From Stutzerimonas chloritidismutans AW-1 (GTDB lineage: Bacteria; Pseudomonadota; Gammaproteobacteria; Pseudomonadales; Pseudomonadaceae): a stretch of DNA of 64,000 nucleotides. The notes under the pieces were generated by a model. It was not told where the DNA came from and made no database searches. It was given only the letters and a program-made list of their open reading frames with translations. Positions within the stretch are counted from its first letter, which is position 1. Every line of letters starts with the position of its first letter. The DNA lies in assembly GCF_000495915.1 (NCBI RefSeq), contig NZ_AOFQ01000041.1:1-64000 (forward strand). Reading direction: 5' to 3'. The position numbers and the translations under genes are program-made. Shown here piece by piece: positions 48,986 through 63,613 of the stretch.

Positions 48986-49621
48986 TTAACCGCGAGCCTT
49001 GGCGGCCGGACGCACGAGCACGTCACCACCAGTGGCACCGGGCACTGCGCCCTTCACCAAAAGCAGATTCCGCTCAGCATCGACACGCACGATTTCCAGA
49101 GACTGCACGGTTACGCGCTCGGCGCCCATGTGCCCGGACATCTTCTTGCCCTTGAATACACGACCTGGGGTCTGGCACTGACCGATAGAGCCCGGGACGC
49201 GGTGGGATACGGAGTTACCGTGGGTATTGTCCTGACCACGGAAGTTCCAACGCTTGATGGTACCGGCGAAGCCTTTACCCTTGGACTGACCGGTGACATC
49301 CACCATCTGCCCAGCCTGGAAAATCTCAGCGTTGATCTGGTCACCAGCCTGGAACTCCTCGCTATCGAGACGGAATTCCCAGACGCCACGACCAGCAGCA
49401 ACATTCGCTTTAGCGAAGTGACCGGCCTGAGCCTTGGTAACACGGGACGCGCGACGCTCGCCGACAGTGACCTGCACTGCACGATAGCCATCGCTCTCTT
49501 CATTCTTGAACTGAGTGACGCGATTCGGCTCGATCTCGATGACCGTAACCGGAATAGAGACACCATCCTCGGTGAAAACGCGGGTCATACCGCATTTGCG
49601 ACCGACTACACCAATAGTCAT
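48986..49621 (-). CDS. rplC: 50S ribosomal protein L3
   Basis: This 211-aa L3 reaches into the peptidyl-transferase centre. It reads [20 protein letters not shown] and has the finger-loop segment [20 protein letters not shown], which includes the Gln in FRGQDN that PrmB methylates in relatives. 82 bases after rpsJ. Confidence 0.99.
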   Translation of the reverse strand: MTIGVVGRKCGMTRVFTEDGVSIPVTVIEIEPNRVTQFKNEESDGYRAVQVTVGERRASRVTKAQAGHFAKANVAAGRGVWEFRLDSEEFQAGDQINAEIFQAGQMVDVTGQSKGKGFAGTIKRWNFRGQDNTHGNSVSHRVPGSIGQCQTPGRVFKGKKMSGHMGAERVTVQSLEIVRVDAERNLLLVKGAVPGATGGDVLVRPAAKARG

Positions 49622-49703
49622 TTTGAAACCTCTTGAGTGTACGGGGCTTTCACCCGCTATGGCCGCCCATTTCAGAGCGTTACACGACTAAAACTCTCAG
49701 GTT

Positions 49704-50015
49704 TTAGCCGAGGCTGATCTGCACTTCCACACCAGCCGCAAGATCGAGCTTCATCAGCGCATCGACGGTTTTGTCGGTCGGCTGAACAATGTCCAGCACA
49801 CGCTTGTGGGTTCGAATTTCATACTGATCGCGCGCGTCTTTATTGACGTGCGGAGAGACCAGCACAGTGAACCGCTCTTTGCGGGTTGGCAGCGGAATCG
49901 GACCACGCACCTGAGCACCAGTACGTTTCGCGGTTTCCACGATTTCCTGGGTTGATTGATCGATCAGGCGATGGTCAAAAGCCTTCAACCGAATACGGAT
50001 TTGTTGGTTTTGCAT
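49704..50015 (-). CDS. rpsJ: 30S ribosomal protein S10 (NusE)
   Basis: This 103-aa S10 is a small-subunit protein and, as NusE, a partner of NusB in antitermination. The start is [20 protein letters not shown] at 50015. It has [20 protein letters not shown] and ends [12 protein letters not shown]. It leads the S10 operon, after a promoter at 50079-50107 and a terminator that isolates it from tuf. Confidence 0.99.
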
Positions 50016-50078
50016 TTTGACCTCAGACTCCAAGTAGCCACCCTACCAGGCGCAATACCCCCGGTAAAAGGAGGCGCA

Positions 50079-50107
50079 ATTGTACGGATGCGCCCATAGG
50101 GTGTCAA
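50079..50107 (-). promoter_or_regulatory. S10 operon promoter
   Basis: Leftward, TTGACA (50107-50102), 17 bases, then TACAAT (50084-50079). This is close to the ideal sigma70 promoter. Transcription should start near 50072, giving a leader of only about 57 bases before rpsJ. Confidence 0.88.
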
Positions 50108-50124
50108 TAAATGATCAATAATAG

Positions 50125-50150
50125 AAAAAGGCCCCCGAGGGGGCCTTTTT
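50125..50150. terminator. tuf terminator
   Basis: AAAAAGGCCCCC and GGGGGCCTTTTT form a 12-bp stem with a two-base gap, 16 bases after the tuf stop, with T-runs on both strands. Confidence 0.93.
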
Positions 50151-50165
50151 CATCATCGTCAATTA

Positions 50166-51359
50166 TTACTCGACGATCTTGGCAACCACGCCAGCACCAA
50201 CGGTACGACCACCCTCGCGAATTGCGAAGCGCAGGCCGTCTTCCATGGCGATCGGCTTGATCAGGGTGACAACCATTTTTACGTTGTCGCCCGGCATTAC
50301 CATCTCAACGCCTTCCGGCAGTTCGCACGAACCGGTCACGTCGGTGGTACGGAAGTAGAACTGCGGACGATAGCCCTTGAAGAACGGGGTGTGACGACCA
50401 CCCTCTTCCTTGGACAGAACGTACACTTCGGCTTCGAACTTGGTGTGCGGCTTGATGGTGCCCGGCTTGGCCAGAACCTGGCCACGCTCGACGTCATCAC
50501 GCTTGGTACCACGCAGCAGAACGCCGCAGTTCTCACCGGCACGACCTTCGTCGAGCAGCTTGCGGAACATTTCGACACCGGTACAGGTGGTCTTGGTGGT
50601 ATCACGCAGACCAACGATCTCGATCTCTTCCTGAACCTTGACGATGCCGCGCTCAACACGACCAGTCACAACGGTACCGCGACCGGAAATGGAGAACACG
50701 TCTTCGATCGGCATCAGGAACGGCTTGTCGATGGCGCGAACCGGCTCAGGGATGTAGGTATCCAGAGTCTCGACCAGCTTCTTGACCGCAGTAGTGCCCA
50801 GCTCGTTGTCATCTTCGCCATTCAGCGCCATCAGCGCGGAACCGATGATGATCGGCGTGTCGTCACCCGGGAAATCATAGGTCGACAGCAGATCACGAAC
50901 TTCCATTTCGACCAGCTCGAGCAGCTCGGCATCGTCGACCATGTCGGCCTTGTTCAGGAACACGACGATGTACGGAACACCCACCTGACGAGACAGTAGG
51001 ATGTGCTCGCGAGTCTGCGGCATGGGGCCGTCAGCAGCGGAGCAAACCAGGATCGCACCATCCATCTGGGCAGCACCGGTGATCATGTTCTTCACATAGT
51101 CAGCGTGACCCGGGCAGTCAACATGCGCGTAGTGACGGACATTGGAGTCGTACTCTACGTGAGCGGTGTTGATGGTGATACCGCGAGCCTTCTCTTCGGG
51201 CGCGCTATCGATCTTGTCGAAGTCGACACGAGCGGAGCCGAAAACTTCGGAGCACACGCGAGTCAGAGCAGCAGTCAGAGTGGTCTTGCCATGGTCGACG
51301 TGACCAATGGTGCCGACGTTGACGTGCGGTTTGTTACGTTCGAACTTTTCCTTAGCCAC
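50166..51359 (-). CDS. tuf: Elongation factor Tu
   Basis: This 397-aa GTPase brings aminoacyl-tRNA to the ribosome. G motifs are [10 protein letters not shown] (residues 19-28), [12 protein letters not shown] and NKADMVDD. Domains 2 and 3 follow ([36 protein letters not shown]). It is last in the rpsL-rpsG-fusA-tuf operon, 30 bases after fusA, and has its own strong terminator. Pseudomonads commonly have a second tuf near rplK, which would be outside this window. Confidence 0.99.
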   Translation of the reverse strand: MAKEKFERNKPHVNVGTIGHVDHGKTTLTAALTRVCSEVFGSARVDFDKIDSAPEEKARGITINTAHVEYDSNVRHYAHVDCPGHADYVKNMITGAAQMDGAILVCSAADGPMPQTREHILLSRQVGVPYIVVFLNKADMVDDAELLELVEMEVRDLLSTYDFPGDDTPIIIGSALMALNGEDDNELGTTAVKKLVETLDTYIPEPVRAIDKPFLMPIEDVFSISGRGTVVTGRVERGIVKVQEEIEIVGLRDTTKTTCTGVEMFRKLLDEGRAGENCGVLLRGTKRDDVERGQVLAKPGTIKPHTKFEAEVYVLSKEEGGRHTPFFKGYRPQFYFRTTDVTGSCELPEGVEMVMPGDNVKMVVTLIKPIAMEDGLRFAIREGGRTVGAGVVAKIVE

Positions 51360-51389
51360 GACAGTAAACCTCTTACTTAAAGGGCTGAA

Positions 51390-53510
<2,121 letters not shown>

Positions 53511-53540
53511 AATAAGGTCCTCGTAAAAGTTGCGCTTGAT

Positions 53541-54032
<492 letters not shown>

Positions 54033-54109
54033 TCAGGTTAGCTCGGAACGGTAACGCACAGGCTACGCCCGACCTTACTCTTATCGACTCAAATAAATAG
54101 AAATGCTGC

Positions 54110-54481
54110 TTACTTCGGACGCTTGGCGCCGTACTTGGAACGACCCTGCTTACGGTCTTTCACGCCGGAAGTATCCAGCGAGCCGCGCACGGTGTGGTAA
54201 CGCACACCCGGAAGGTCTTTTACACGACCGCCACGGATCAGCACTACGCTGTGCTCTTGCAGGTTGTGACCTTCACCGCCGATGTACGAGGCGACTTCAT
54301 AGCCATTGGTCAGACGAACACGGCAAACCTTACGAAGTGCAGAGTTCGGTTTCTTCGGCGTGGTGGTGTACACACGAGTGCACACGCCACGACGTTGCGG
54401 GCAGTTTTGCAGCGCAGGGACGTCGCTTTTCTCGACGACCCGCTTACGCGGCTGACGTACCAGCTGGTTGATAGTTGCCAT
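54110..54481 (-). CDS. rpsL: 30S ribosomal protein S12
   Basis: This 123-aa decoding-centre protein begins [20 protein letters not shown]. Lys43 ([11 protein letters not shown]) and Lys88 ([16 protein letters not shown]) are both present, so no streptomycin-resistance change is seen at those sites. The Asp in VKDLPG is the methylthiolation site in relatives. It leads the str operon; its upstream region has a promoter and a terminator-like hairpin. Confidence 0.99.
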   Translation of the reverse strand: MATINQLVRQPRKRVVEKSDVPALQNCPQRRGVCTRVYTTTPKKPNSALRKVCRVRLTNGYEVASYIGGEGHNLQEHSVVLIRGGRVKDLPGVRYHTVRGSLDTSGVKDRKQGRSKYGAKRPK

Positions 54482-54514
54482 CTACTAGCTCCACTGTTGT
54501 CTTTCGACACAAAC

Positions 54515-54542
54515 GAAAAATGGCAGGGCACGAAGCCCCGCC
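54515..54542 (-). terminator. Terminator-like hairpin in the rpsL leader
   Basis: Leftward, GGCGGGGC and GCCCTGCC pair (one G-U) around TTCGT, followed by ATTTTTCG. The hairpin is downstream of the rpsL promoter, so it can stop rpoC read-through and also attenuate new str operon transcripts. Confidence 0.65.
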
Positions 54543-54558
54543 AAATTAGGGGTACGAG

Positions 54559-54587
54559 AGTCTAAAGAGCTTCTCGCCCACCGTCAA
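54559..54587 (-). promoter_or_regulatory. str operon promoter
   Basis: Leftward, TTGACG (54587-54582), 17 bases, then TAGACT (54564-54559), in the 140-base gap between rpoC and rpsL. Confidence 0.75.
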
Positions 54588-54621
54588 GGCAGGCCCCGGC
54601 TTGTAACCGAGGCCAAGCACT

Positions 54622-57600
54622 TTAGTTACCGCTGGAGTTCAACGCCTCAGTCAGAGCTGCTTCGACCTCATCGGCGCTCACGCGAACGGGCTTGTCGGCT
54701 TCACGCTTGCGCTTACGCTCGCTGTGATACTGCAGGCCCGTACCAGCTGGAATCAGGCGACCCACGACTACGTTTTCCTTGAGACCGCGCAGATAATCGC
54801 GCTTGCCAGTAACGGCAGCCTCGGTCAGAACACGCGTTGTTTCCTGGAACGACGCCGCAGAAATGAACGACTCGGTCGACAACGACGCCTTGGTGATACC
54901 CAGCAGAACGCGGACGTACTTGGAGACGAACTTGTCGTCGTCGCTCAAACGCTCGTTTTCTTCCAATACCTGGGTCAGCTCCATCTGGTCACCCTTGATG
55001 AAGCTGGAATCACCCGACTCACTGATCTCAACCTTGCGCAGCATTTGCCGCAGGATGGTCTCGATGTGCTTATCGTTGATCTTCACGCCTTGCAGACGGT
55101 ACACGTCCTGAATTTCATTGACGATGTACTTGGCCAGCGCACTGACACCCAAGAGACGAAGGATGTCATGCGGGTTGCTCGGGCCATCAGAGATGACCTC
55201 GCCCTTGTTCACCTGCTCGCCTTCGAAGACGTTCAGGTGACGCCACTTCGGAATCAGTTCCTCGTACGGATCGCTACCGTCTGTAGGCGTGATCACCAGG
55301 CGGCGCTTGCCCTTGGTTTCCTTGCCGAAGGAAATCGTACCGCTGATTTCCGCCAGGATGGACGGCTCCTTCGGACGACGTGCTTCGAACAGGTCAGCAA
55401 CGCGCGGCAGACCACCGGTGATATCGCGGGTCTTCGAGGTTTCCTGCGGGATACGTGCGATGACGTCGCCCACGTTGATCTCGGCACCGTCAGCCACACC
55501 CACCAGGGCGTTAGCCGGCAGGAAGTACTGAGCAGGCACGTCGGTACCCGGCAGCAGCAGCTCCTTGCCATTGGCGTCGACCATCTTGATCGCTGGGCGA
55601 ATATCTTTGCCCGATGCCGGACGGTCCTTCGGATCCATCACTTCGATGTTGGTCAGACCGGTCAACTCGTCGGTCTGGCGCTTGATGGTGATGTTCTCTT
55701 CCATGCCGACGAAGGTCACGACACCCTTCATCTCGGTGACGATCGGGTGAGTGTGCGGGTCCCACTTGGCGACCACAGCACCCGCATCGACCTTGTCGCC
55801 TTCCTTGACGGAAATCACCGCGCCGTACGGCAGCTTGTAGCGCTCGCGCTCACGACCGAAGTCGTCGGCCACCGCCAGCTCACCGGAGCGGGATACCGCC
55901 ACCAGCGCACCATCGGCACGTTCTACGTGTTTCAGGTTATGCAGACGAATGGTGCCGCCGTTCTTAACCATGACGTTGTCGACAGCAGAAGTACGGCTGG
56001 CCGCACCACCAATGTGGAACGTACGCATGGTCAGCTGGGTACCCGGCTCACCGATGGACTGAGCAGCGATAACGCCCACCGCCTCACCGATGTTCACCTG
56101 ATGCCCGCGGGCCAAGTCGCGGCCGTAGCACTTGGCGCAGATACCGTAGCGGGTTTCGCAGGAAATAGGCGAGCGCACGACCACTTCGTCGATGCTGTTC
56201 AATTCGATGAAGTCGACCCACTGCTCGTCGACCAACGTACCAGCCGGTACCAGTACATCATCGGTGCCCGGCTTGAGTACGTCACGCGCAATCACACGAC
56301 CGAGAACGCGCTCACCCAGCGGCTCGACTACGTCACCACCCTCGATGTGCGGGGTCATGAACAGCCCCTGCTCGGTACCGCAATCGACCTCCGTAACCAC
56401 GAGATCCTGCGCAACGTCGACGAGACGACGAGTCAGGTAACCGGAGTTCGCGGTTTTCAGAGCGGTATCCGCCAGACCCTTACGAGCACCGTGAGTGGAG
56501 ATGAAGTACTGGAGTACGTTCAGACCTTCACGGAAATTCGCGGTAATCGGCGTTTCGATGATCGAGCCGTCCGGCTTGGCCATCAGACCACGCATACCGG
56601 CGAGCTGGCGAATCTGCGCAGCGGAACCCCGCGCGCCCGAGTCGGCCATCATGTACATCGAGTTGAACGAGTCCTGCTCGGCTTCGTTACCATCACGATC
56701 AATGACCTTCTCCTTGGAGAGGTTGGCCATCATCGCCTTGGAGACTTCATCGTTGGCCTTGGACCAAAGGTCGATCACCTTGTTGTACTTCTCGCCCTGG
56801 GTTACTAGGCCGGAAGCGTACTGGCTTTCGATCTCTTTAACTTCCTCGGTTGCCGCATCGATGATGCGTGCTTTCTCATCCGGAATGACGAAGTCATTCA
56901 CGCCGATGGAAACACCGGAGATAGTCGAGTAGGCGAAACCGGTGTACATCAGCTGGTCGGCGAAGATCACAGTGTCCTTCAGGCCAACAGTGCGGTAGCA
57001 CAGGTTGATCAGCTTGGAGATTGCCTTTTTCTTCATCGGCTGGTTGACCACGTCGAACGACAGGCCGGCCGGCACGATCTGGAACAACAGCGCGCGACCA
57101 ACAGTGGTGTCGACGATACGGGTGTTCTTGGTGATGCTGCCGTCACGATCCTTGATGGTTTCGTTGATGCGCACCTTCACCCGGGCGTGCAGCGACGCTT
57201 CGCCGGCGCGGAAGACACGGTCGACTTCCTGCAGATCCGCGAAGACCCGGCCTTCACCCTTCGCGTTGATGGCTTCACGGGTCATGTAGTACAGACCCAG
57301 AACCACGTCCTGCGACGGCACGATGATCGGCTCGCCATTGGCTGGCGAAAGGATGTTGTTGGTCGACATCATCAGCGCGCGCGCTTCCAGCTGGGCTTCT
57401 AGGGTCAGCGGCACGTGCACGGCCATCTGGTCACCGTCGAAGTCGGCGTTGTACGCCGCGCAGACCAGCGGGTGCAGCTGAATCGCCTTGCCTTCGATCA
57501 GCACCGGCTCAAACGCCTGGATACCCAGACGGTGCAGGGTCGGCGCGCGGTTGAGCAGCACGGGGTGTTCGCGAATGACTTCGGCGAGAACGTCCCAGAC

Positions 57601-58821
57601 CTCGGGCAGCTCGCGCTCTACCATCTTCTTGGCCGCCTTGATGGTGGTGGCCATGCCGCGCATTTCGAGCTTGCCGAAAATAAACGGCTTGAATAGCTCG
57701 AGAGCCATCTTCTTCGGCAGACCGCACTGATGCAGACGCAGAGTCGGGCCCACGGTGATCACGGAACGACCGGAGTAGTCCACGCGCTTACCGAGCAGGT
57801 TCTGACGGAAGCGACCCTGCTTACCCTTGATCATGTCAGCCAGCGACTTCAGCGGACGCTTGTTCGAGCCGGTGATGGCGCGACCGCGGCGACCGTTGTC
57901 CAGCAACGCATCGACGGCTTCCTGCAGCATGCGCTTTTCGTTGCGCACGATGATGTCCGGCGCCGACAGGTCGAGCAGACGCTTCAAACGGTTGTTACGA
58001 TTGATCACGCGGCGATACAGATCGTTGAGATCCGAAGTCGCGAAACGACCGCCATCCAGCGGAACCAACGGACGCAGATCCGGCGGCAGTACTGGCAGCA
58101 CGGTGAGAATCATCCACTCCGGCAGGTTGCCCGAGCCGTGGAACGCTTCCATCAGCTTCAGCCGCTTGGAGAGCTTCTTGATCTTGGTTTCGGAGTTGGT
58201 CTGCGGGATTTCCTCGCGCAGGCGACCGATTTCGTGCTCCAGGTCGATCTGGATCAACAGCTCGCGCACAGCCTCGGCACCCATGCGGGCATCGAAGTCG
58301 TCACCGAACTCTTCCAGCGCTTCGAAGTACTGCTCGTCATTAAGCAGCTGACCCTTTTCCAGGGTAGTCATGCCCGGATCGATGACGACATAGCTTTCGA
58401 AATAGAGCACGCGCTCGATGTCGCGCAGAGTCATGTCCAGCAGTAGGCCGATACGGGACGGCAGCGACTTCAGGAACCAGATGTGGGCGACCGGCGAAGC
58501 CAGCTCAATGTGCGCCATGCGCTCCCGGCGTACCTTGGCCAGCGCGACTTCCACACCACACTTCTCGCAGATGACACCGCGGTGCTTGAGGCGCTTGTAC
58601 TTACCGCACAGGCACTCGTAGTCCTTTACCGGACCAAAGATCTTGGCGCAGAACAGACCGTCGCGCTCCGGCTTGAACGTACGGTAGTTGATGGTTTCCG
58701 GCTTCTTTACTTCACCGAAGGACCAGGAACGGATCATCTCGGGCGAAGCCAGGGCAATCTTGATGGCATCGAACTCTTCGATTTGACCCTGGTTTTTCAA
58801 CAGATTCAGCAAGTCTTTCAA
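54622..58821 (-). CDS. rpoC: RNA polymerase beta' subunit
   Basis: This 1399-aa subunit forms half of the catalytic cleft. The N-terminal zinc site is [20 protein letters not shown] (near residues 70-88). The Mg-binding catalytic loop is [12 protein letters not shown] near residues 457-468. A second zinc site is [20 protein letters not shown]. The bridge-helix and trigger-loop region includes [20 protein letters not shown]. It starts 65 bases after rpoB, the usual cotranscribed pair. No truncation or frameshift. Confidence 0.99.
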   Translation of the reverse strand: MKDLLNLLKNQGQIEEFDAIKIALASPEMIRSWSFGEVKKPETINYRTFKPERDGLFCAKIFGPVKDYECLCGKYKRLKHRGVICEKCGVEVALAKVRRERMAHIELASPVAHIWFLKSLPSRIGLLLDMTLRDIERVLYFESYVVIDPGMTTLEKGQLLNDEQYFEALEEFGDDFDARMGAEAVRELLIQIDLEHEIGRLREEIPQTNSETKIKKLSKRLKLMEAFHGSGNLPEWMILTVLPVLPPDLRPLVPLDGGRFATSDLNDLYRRVINRNNRLKRLLDLSAPDIIVRNEKRMLQEAVDALLDNGRRGRAITGSNKRPLKSLADMIKGKQGRFRQNLLGKRVDYSGRSVITVGPTLRLHQCGLPKKMALELFKPFIFGKLEMRGMATTIKAAKKMVERELPEVWDVLAEVIREHPVLLNRAPTLHRLGIQAFEPVLIEGKAIQLHPLVCAAYNADFDGDQMAVHVPLTLEAQLEARALMMSTNNILSPANGEPIIVPSQDVVLGLYYMTREAINAKGEGRVFADLQEVDRVFRAGEASLHARVKVRINETIKDRDGSITKNTRIVDTTVGRALLFQIVPAGLSFDVVNQPMKKKAISKLINLCYRTVGLKDTVIFADQLMYTGFAYSTISGVSIGVNDFVIPDEKARIIDAATEEVKEIESQYASGLVTQGEKYNKVIDLWSKANDEVSKAMMANLSKEKVIDRDGNEAEQDSFNSMYMMADSGARGSAAQIRQLAGMRGLMAKPDGSIIETPITANFREGLNVLQYFISTHGARKGLADTALKTANSGYLTRRLVDVAQDLVVTEVDCGTEQGLFMTPHIEGGDVVEPLGERVLGRVIARDVLKPGTDDVLVPAGTLVDEQWVDFIELNSIDEVVVRSPISCETRYGICAKCYGRDLARGHQVNIGEAVGVIAAQSIGEPGTQLTMRTFHIGGAASRTSAVDNVMVKNGGTIRLHNLKHVERADGALVAVSRSGELAVADDFGRERERYKLPYGAVISVKEGDKVDAGAVVAKWDPHTHPIVTEMKGVVTFVGMEENITIKRQTDELTGLTNIEVMDPKDRPASGKDIRPAIKMVDANGKELLLPGTDVPAQYFLPANALVGVADGAEINVGDVIARIPQETSKTRDITGGLPRVADLFEARRPKEPSILAEISGTISFGKETKGKRRLVITPTDGSDPYEELIPKWRHLNVFEGEQVNKGEVISDGPSNPHDILRLLGVSALAKYIVNEIQDVYRLQGVKINDKHIETILRQMLRKVEISESGDSSFIKGDQMELTQVLEENERLSDDDKFVSKYVRVLLGITKASLSTESFISAASFQETTRVLTEAAVTGKRDYLRGLKENVVVGRLIPAGTGLQYHSERKRKREADKPVRVSADEVEAALTEALNSSGN

Positions 58822-58886
58822 GGCCTTTCCTCCTCACGGACCTGCGACACCCGGCCAGTGCCGGGCGCCGCGCAGGCGGTGCGTGG

Positions 58887-61800
58887 TTATTCGGTTTCCA
58901 GATCGATATCGATACCGAGCGAGCGGATCTCTTTGATCAACACGTTGAAGGACTCCGGCATGCCGGCCTCCATACGGTGATCGCCGTCCACGATGTTCTT
59001 GTACATCTTGGTCCGCCCGTTCACGTCGTCCGACTTGACCGTGAGCATTTCCTGCAGGGTGTACGCGGCGCCATAGGCTTCCAGCGCCCAGACCTCCATC
59101 TCCCCGAAGCGCTGACCACCGAACTGCGCCTTACCACCCAGCGGCTGCTGGGTAACCAGGCTGTAGGAACCGGTGGAACGCGCGTGCATCTTGTCGTCGA
59201 CCAGGTGGTTCAGCTTGAGCATGTACATGTAGCCGACCGTGGTGGTGCGCTCGAATTTGTTGCCGGTACGACCGTCGAACAGCTGCATCTGACCGCTTTC
59301 TGGCAGATCAGCCAGCTTCAGCATGGCCTTGATCTCGCGCTCCTTGGCTCCGTCAAATACCGGAGTAGCCATCGGAACGCCCTTGCGCAGGTTGTTGGCC
59401 AGGTCCAGCACTTCCTGATCGCTCAGGTCGTCCAGATTTTCCTGACGGCCGCCGATCTCGTTATAGATCTCGTGCAGGAACTTGCGCAGCTCCGCGACCT
59501 TGCGCTGCTCTTCGAGCATCAGATTGATCTTCTCGCCCAGGCCCTTGGCGGCGAGGCCCAGGTGGGTTTCGAGGATCTGACCAACGTTCATACGCGACGG
59601 TACGCCAAGCGGGTTGAGCACGATGTCGACCGGCGTGCCGTTGGCGTCATGCGGCATGTCTTCGACCGGCATGATGACCGAGACGACACCCTTGTTACCG
59701 TGACGACCAGCCATCTTGTCGCCCGGCTGGATGCGACGCTTGATCGCCAAGTAGACCTTGACGATCTTCAGTACGCCCGGCGCCAGGTCGTCGCCCTGCT
59801 GCAACTTGCGCTTCTTGTCTTCGAACTTGTCGTCGAGCAGCTGACGGCGATCGGAGATGTAGGCCTGAGCCTTTTCCAATTGCTCGTTCAGCGCATCTTC
59901 GGCCATGCGCAGCTTGAACCACTGCCCATGCTCCAACCCGTCGAGGATCTCGTCAGTGATGACAGCACCTTTCTTGAGGCCGGCACCGCCCTCGGCAGTC
60001 GCGCCAACCAGAGCCGAGCGCAGGCGTTCGAAGGTAGCGCCCTCGACGATACGGAACTCCTCGTTGAGGTCCTTGCGGATCTCGTCGAGTTGCATCTTCT
60101 CGATAGCCAGCGCACGGGAGTCGCGCTCGACACCGTCGCGGATGAAGACCTGCACGTCGATAACGGTACCTTTGGTGCCAGTCGGCACACGCAGGGAGGT
60201 GTCCTTCACATCGGACGCCTTCTCACCGAAGATCGCGCGCAGGAGCTTCTCTTCCGGAGTCAGCTGGGTTTCGCCTTTCGGAGTCACCTTGCCGACCAGG
60301 ATATCGCCCGGGCCGACTTCGGCACCAACGTAGACAATACCCGCCTCGTCCAGCTTGTTCAGCGCCGCTTCGCCCACGTTCGGGATGTCCGCGGTGATTT
60401 CCTCTGGACCGAGCTTGGTGTCACGCGACACACAGGTCAGTTCCTGGATATGGATAGTGGTGAAACGATCCTCCTGAACCACACGCTCCGAGAGGAGGAT
60501 GGAGTCTTCGAAGTTGTAGCCGTTCCAAGGCATGAACGCGACGCGCATGTTCTGCCCGAGCGCCAGCTCCCCCATATCAGTGGAAGGGCCGTCAGCCATG
60601 ATGTCGCCACGCTCCACCACGTCACCCTTGCGAACCAGCGGACGCTGGTTGATGCAGGTGTTCTGGTTGGAACGGGTGTACTTGGTCAGGTTGTAGATGT
60701 CGACACCAGCTTCGCCGGTCTCGACCTCCCCATCATGAACACGTACGACTACACGGCTCGCGTCGACTGAATCGATCACACCGCCACGACGGGCAACCAC
60801 GCAAACGCCGGAGTCGCGCGCCACGTTGCGCTCCATACCAGTACCGACCAGCGGCTTGTCCGAACGCAGAGTCGGCACCGCCTGACGCTGCATGTTCGAG
60901 CCCATCAGAGCGCGGTTGGCGTCGTCGTGCTCGAGGAACGGAATCAGCGAGGCAGCGACGGAAACGACCTGCTTGGGCGACACGTCCATCAGGGTCACGT
61001 CTTCCGGAGCCTTGACGGTAAATTCGTTCAAGTGACGTACAGCAACCAGTTCGTCGACCAGCTTGCGACCTTCCAGCTTGGCGCTGGCCTGAGCGATAAC
61101 GTGGTCGGCTTCTTCGATCGCCGAGAGGAACACGATCTCATCAGTGACCTCGCCTTCCTTGACCACGCGGTACGGGCTTTCCAGGAAGCCGTACTGGTTG
61201 GTGCGAGCATAGGCAGCCAGTGAGTTGATCAGGCCGATGTTCGGACCTTCAGGAGTCTCGATCGGGCATACGCGACCGTAGTGGGTCGGGTGTACGTCAC
61301 GCACTTCGAAGCCGGCGCGCTCACGGGTCAGACCACCCGGGCCAAGTGCGGAGACACGGCGCTTGTGGGTGATTTCCGACAGCGGGTTGTTCTGGTCCAT
61401 GAACTGCGAAAGCTGGCTGGAACCGAAGAACTCCTTGACCGCCGCCGCAACCGGCTTGGCATTGATCAGGTCCTGCGGCATCAGGCCTTCACTTTCGGCC
61501 ATCGACAGACGCTCCTTGACGGCGCGCTCGACACGGACCAGACCAACGCGGAACTGGTTCTCGGCCATCTCGCCAACGCAACGAACACGACGGTTACCCA
61601 GGTGATCGATGTCGTCAACGATGCCCTTGCCGTTACGAATATCGACCAGGGTCTTGAGGACGGCGACGATGTCTTCGCGGCTCAGAACGCCCGAACCCTC
61701 GATCTCGGTACGACCGATACGACGGTTGAACTTCATCCGACCCACAGCGGACAGGTCGTAGCGCTCCGAGGCGAAGAACAGATTGTTGAACAACGTCTCG

Positions 61801-62957
61801 GCTGCATCCTTGGTTGGCGGCTCGCCAGGACGCATCATGCGATAGATCTCGACCAGCGCTTCAAGCTGGTTGGTGGTCGAGTCGATCTTCAGCGTATCGG
61901 AAATGAACGGACCGCAGTCGATATCGTTGGTGTACAGGGTCTCGAAACGAACGACCTGAGCCTTGACGATCTTCGCCATGGCATCGACCGTCAGCTCGGT
62001 GTTGCACTCCGCGATGATTTCGCCGGTGGCCGGATGCACGATCGCCTTGGCAACGGTGCGCCCCAAGACGTAGTCCATCGGCATCTCAAGCTCTTTGATA
62101 CCGGACTTATCGAGCTGATTGATGTGACGAGCCGTGATGCGACGCCCCTGCTCGACGATGACCTTGCCGTTCTCATCCTTGATGTCGAACGTGGCGATCT
62201 CGCCACGCAGACGCTGCGGCACCAGCTCCAACGCAAGGGTTTCGCCCTTCACATGGAAGATGTTGGTGTCGTAGAAGGCATCGAGAATTTCTTCGGTGCT
62301 GTAATTCAAAGCACGCAGAAGTACCGAAGCGGGCAGCTTGCGGCGACGATCGATACGGACGAATACGGCATCCTTCGGATCGAATTCGAAGTCCAGCCAA
62401 GAGCCACGGTAAGGAATGATACGAGCAGAATACAAAAGCTTACCGGAGCTGTGAGTCTTGCCACGGTCGTGATCGAAGAACACGCCCGGCGAGCGGTGCA
62501 GCTGGGAGACAATAACGCGCTCGGTACCGTTGATGATAAAGGTACCGTTCTCGGTCATCAGGGGGATTTCCCCCATGTAGACTTCCTGCTCCTTGATGTC
62601 CTTGATGGCCTTGTTCGACGACTCTTTGTCGAAAATGATCAGACGCACCTTGACGCGCAGCGGAACGGCGAAGGTCACGCCGCGCAGGACACATTCCTTG
62701 ACATCGAAAGCCGGCTCGCCCAGGCGATAGCCGACGTATTCCAGCGCTGCATTGCCGGAATAGCTGATAATCGGGAAAACGGATTTGAAGGCTGCATGCA
62801 AGCCAATGTCGCGGAACTGATCTTTGGTCGCTCCCGCCTGCAGGAATTCGCGGTACGAATCCAGCTGGATGGCCAAAAGATACGGCACGTCCATCACGTG
62901 CGGTAACTTGCTAAAGTCCTTGCGGATACGTTTTTTCTCAGTGTATGAGTAAGCCAT
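58887..62957 (-). CDS. rpoB: RNA polymerase beta subunit
   Basis: This 1356-aa subunit forms the other half of the cleft and binds rifampicin. The rifampicin-region sequence [20 protein letters not shown] (residues 520s) is the wild type, and [12 protein letters not shown] follows. C-terminal catalytic segments include [15 protein letters not shown] and [20 protein letters not shown]. It is preceded by a 213-base spacer with an attenuator-like hairpin and followed by rpoC. Confidence 0.99.
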   Translation of the reverse strand: MAYSYTEKKRIRKDFSKLPHVMDVPYLLAIQLDSYREFLQAGATKDQFRDIGLHAAFKSVFPIISYSGNAALEYVGYRLGEPAFDVKECVLRGVTFAVPLRVKVRLIIFDKESSNKAIKDIKEQEVYMGEIPLMTENGTFIINGTERVIVSQLHRSPGVFFDHDRGKTHSSGKLLYSARIIPYRGSWLDFEFDPKDAVFVRIDRRRKLPASVLLRALNYSTEEILDAFYDTNIFHVKGETLALELVPQRLRGEIATFDIKDENGKVIVEQGRRITARHINQLDKSGIKELEMPMDYVLGRTVAKAIVHPATGEIIAECNTELTVDAMAKIVKAQVVRFETLYTNDIDCGPFISDTLKIDSTTNQLEALVEIYRMMRPGEPPTKDAAETLFNNLFFASERYDLSAVGRMKFNRRIGRTEIEGSGVLSREDIVAVLKTLVDIRNGKGIVDDIDHLGNRRVRCVGEMAENQFRVGLVRVERAVKERLSMAESEGLMPQDLINAKPVAAAVKEFFGSSQLSQFMDQNNPLSEITHKRRVSALGPGGLTRERAGFEVRDVHPTHYGRVCPIETPEGPNIGLINSLAAYARTNQYGFLESPYRVVKEGEVTDEIVFLSAIEEADHVIAQASAKLEGRKLVDELVAVRHLNEFTVKAPEDVTLMDVSPKQVVSVAASLIPFLEHDDANRALMGSNMQRQAVPTLRSDKPLVGTGMERNVARDSGVCVVARRGGVIDSVDASRVVVRVHDGEVETGEAGVDIYNLTKYTRSNQNTCINQRPLVRKGDVVERGDIMADGPSTDMGELALGQNMRVAFMPWNGYNFEDSILLSERVVQEDRFTTIHIQELTCVSRDTKLGPEEITADIPNVGEAALNKLDEAGIVYVGAEVGPGDILVGKVTPKGETQLTPEEKLLRAIFGEKASDVKDTSLRVPTGTKGTVIDVQVFIRDGVERDSRALAIEKMQLDEIRKDLNEEFRIVEGATFERLRSALVGATAEGGAGLKKGAVITDEILDGLEHGQWFKLRMAEDALNEQLEKAQAYISDRRQLLDDKFEDKKRKLQQGDDLAPGVLKIVKVYLAIKRRIQPGDKMAGRHGNKGVVSVIMPVEDMPHDANGTPVDIVLNPLGVPSRMNVGQILETHLGLAAKGLGEKINLMLEEQRKVAELRKFLHEIYNEIGGRQENLDDLSDQEVLDLANNLRKGVPMATPVFDGAKEREIKAMLKLADLPESGQMQLFDGRTGNKFERTTTVGYMYMLKLNHLVDDKMHARSTGSYSLVTQQPLGGKAQFGGQRFGEMEVWALEAYGAAYTLQEMLTVKSDDVNGRTKMYKNIVDGDHRMEAGMPESFNVLIKEIRSLGIDIDLETE

Positions 62958-63093
62958 CAGCGTTCCCCAGCTTGGTCACCTGCTTGTTGGCTTCTCCCGA
63001 CGGGAGCAGCCAGAAAATCTTGCGAATCCCTTGATTCGCACCACCCTAAAGTGGCTTTCCGAGGAATAGCCAGCAGGGCTGACTTTCCATAAC

Positions 63094-63124
63094 GGAAAAA
63101 GGCCGGTGGCAAAAGCCACCAGCC
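63094..63124 (-). terminator. Attenuator-like hairpin between rplL and rpoB
   Basis: Leftward, GGCTGGTGGC, loop TTTT, GCCACCGGCC, then TTTTTCC, 46 bases after the rplL stop. In E. coli a partial terminator at this place lowers rpoBC relative to rplJL; the same role is likely here. Confidence 0.8.
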
Positions 63125-63170
63125 ATCAGCCTTTCGCGAGTCGCTCGGGCTGTAGACGCAAGGTCGTCGC

Positions 63171-63539
63171 TTACTTGAGCTCGACTTTGGCGCCTGCTTC
63201 TTCCAGAGTCTTCTTGGCTGCTTCGGCTTCTTCTTTCGAAACGCCTTCCTTGACCACGCCCGGGGCGCCGTCAACGACAGCCTTGGCTTCTTTCAGGCCC
63301 AGACCGGTCAGCTCGCGAACAGCCTTGATCACGTTGACCTTCTTTTCGCCAGCTTCAGCCAGAACGATGGTGAACTCGGTTTGCTCTTCGACAGCAGCAG
63401 CAGCCGGGCCAGCAGCAGCAACGGTGGCAGCAGCAGCGGTCACGCCGAACTTTTCTTCCATTGCCTTGATCAGTTCAACAACCTGCATCACGGACATTTC
63501 GGAAACGGCGTTGATGATATCTTCGTTGGTCAGAGCCAT
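63171..63539 (-). CDS. rplL: 50S ribosomal protein L7/L12
   Basis: This 122-aa stalk protein recruits translation factors. The N-terminal dimerisation domain ([20 protein letters not shown]) is followed by an Ala-rich hinge (residues about 35-52). The C-terminal domain has [20 protein letters not shown] and ends [10 protein letters not shown]. 74 bases after rplJ. Confidence 0.99.
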   Translation of the reverse strand: MALTNEDIINAVSEMSVMQVVELIKAMEEKFGVTAAAATVAAAGPAAAAVEEQTEFTIVLAEAGEKKVNVIKAVRELTGLGLKEAKAVVDGAPGVVKEGVSKEEAEAAKKTLEEAGAKVELK

Positions 63540-63613
63540 GACTCTAGTTCCTGTATTAGGTGACGGCCTACGGCCATCTAATTCAAAAAGTGATTGCGAA
63601 AGAATCTACGCTA

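Noticed and set aside
49688-49707. CTAAAAC and GTTTTAG pair after rpsJ, resembling the arms of the integrative element's target
   Set aside because: The spacer is six bases with another sequence and no element is present. It could be a terminator-like stem or coincidence.
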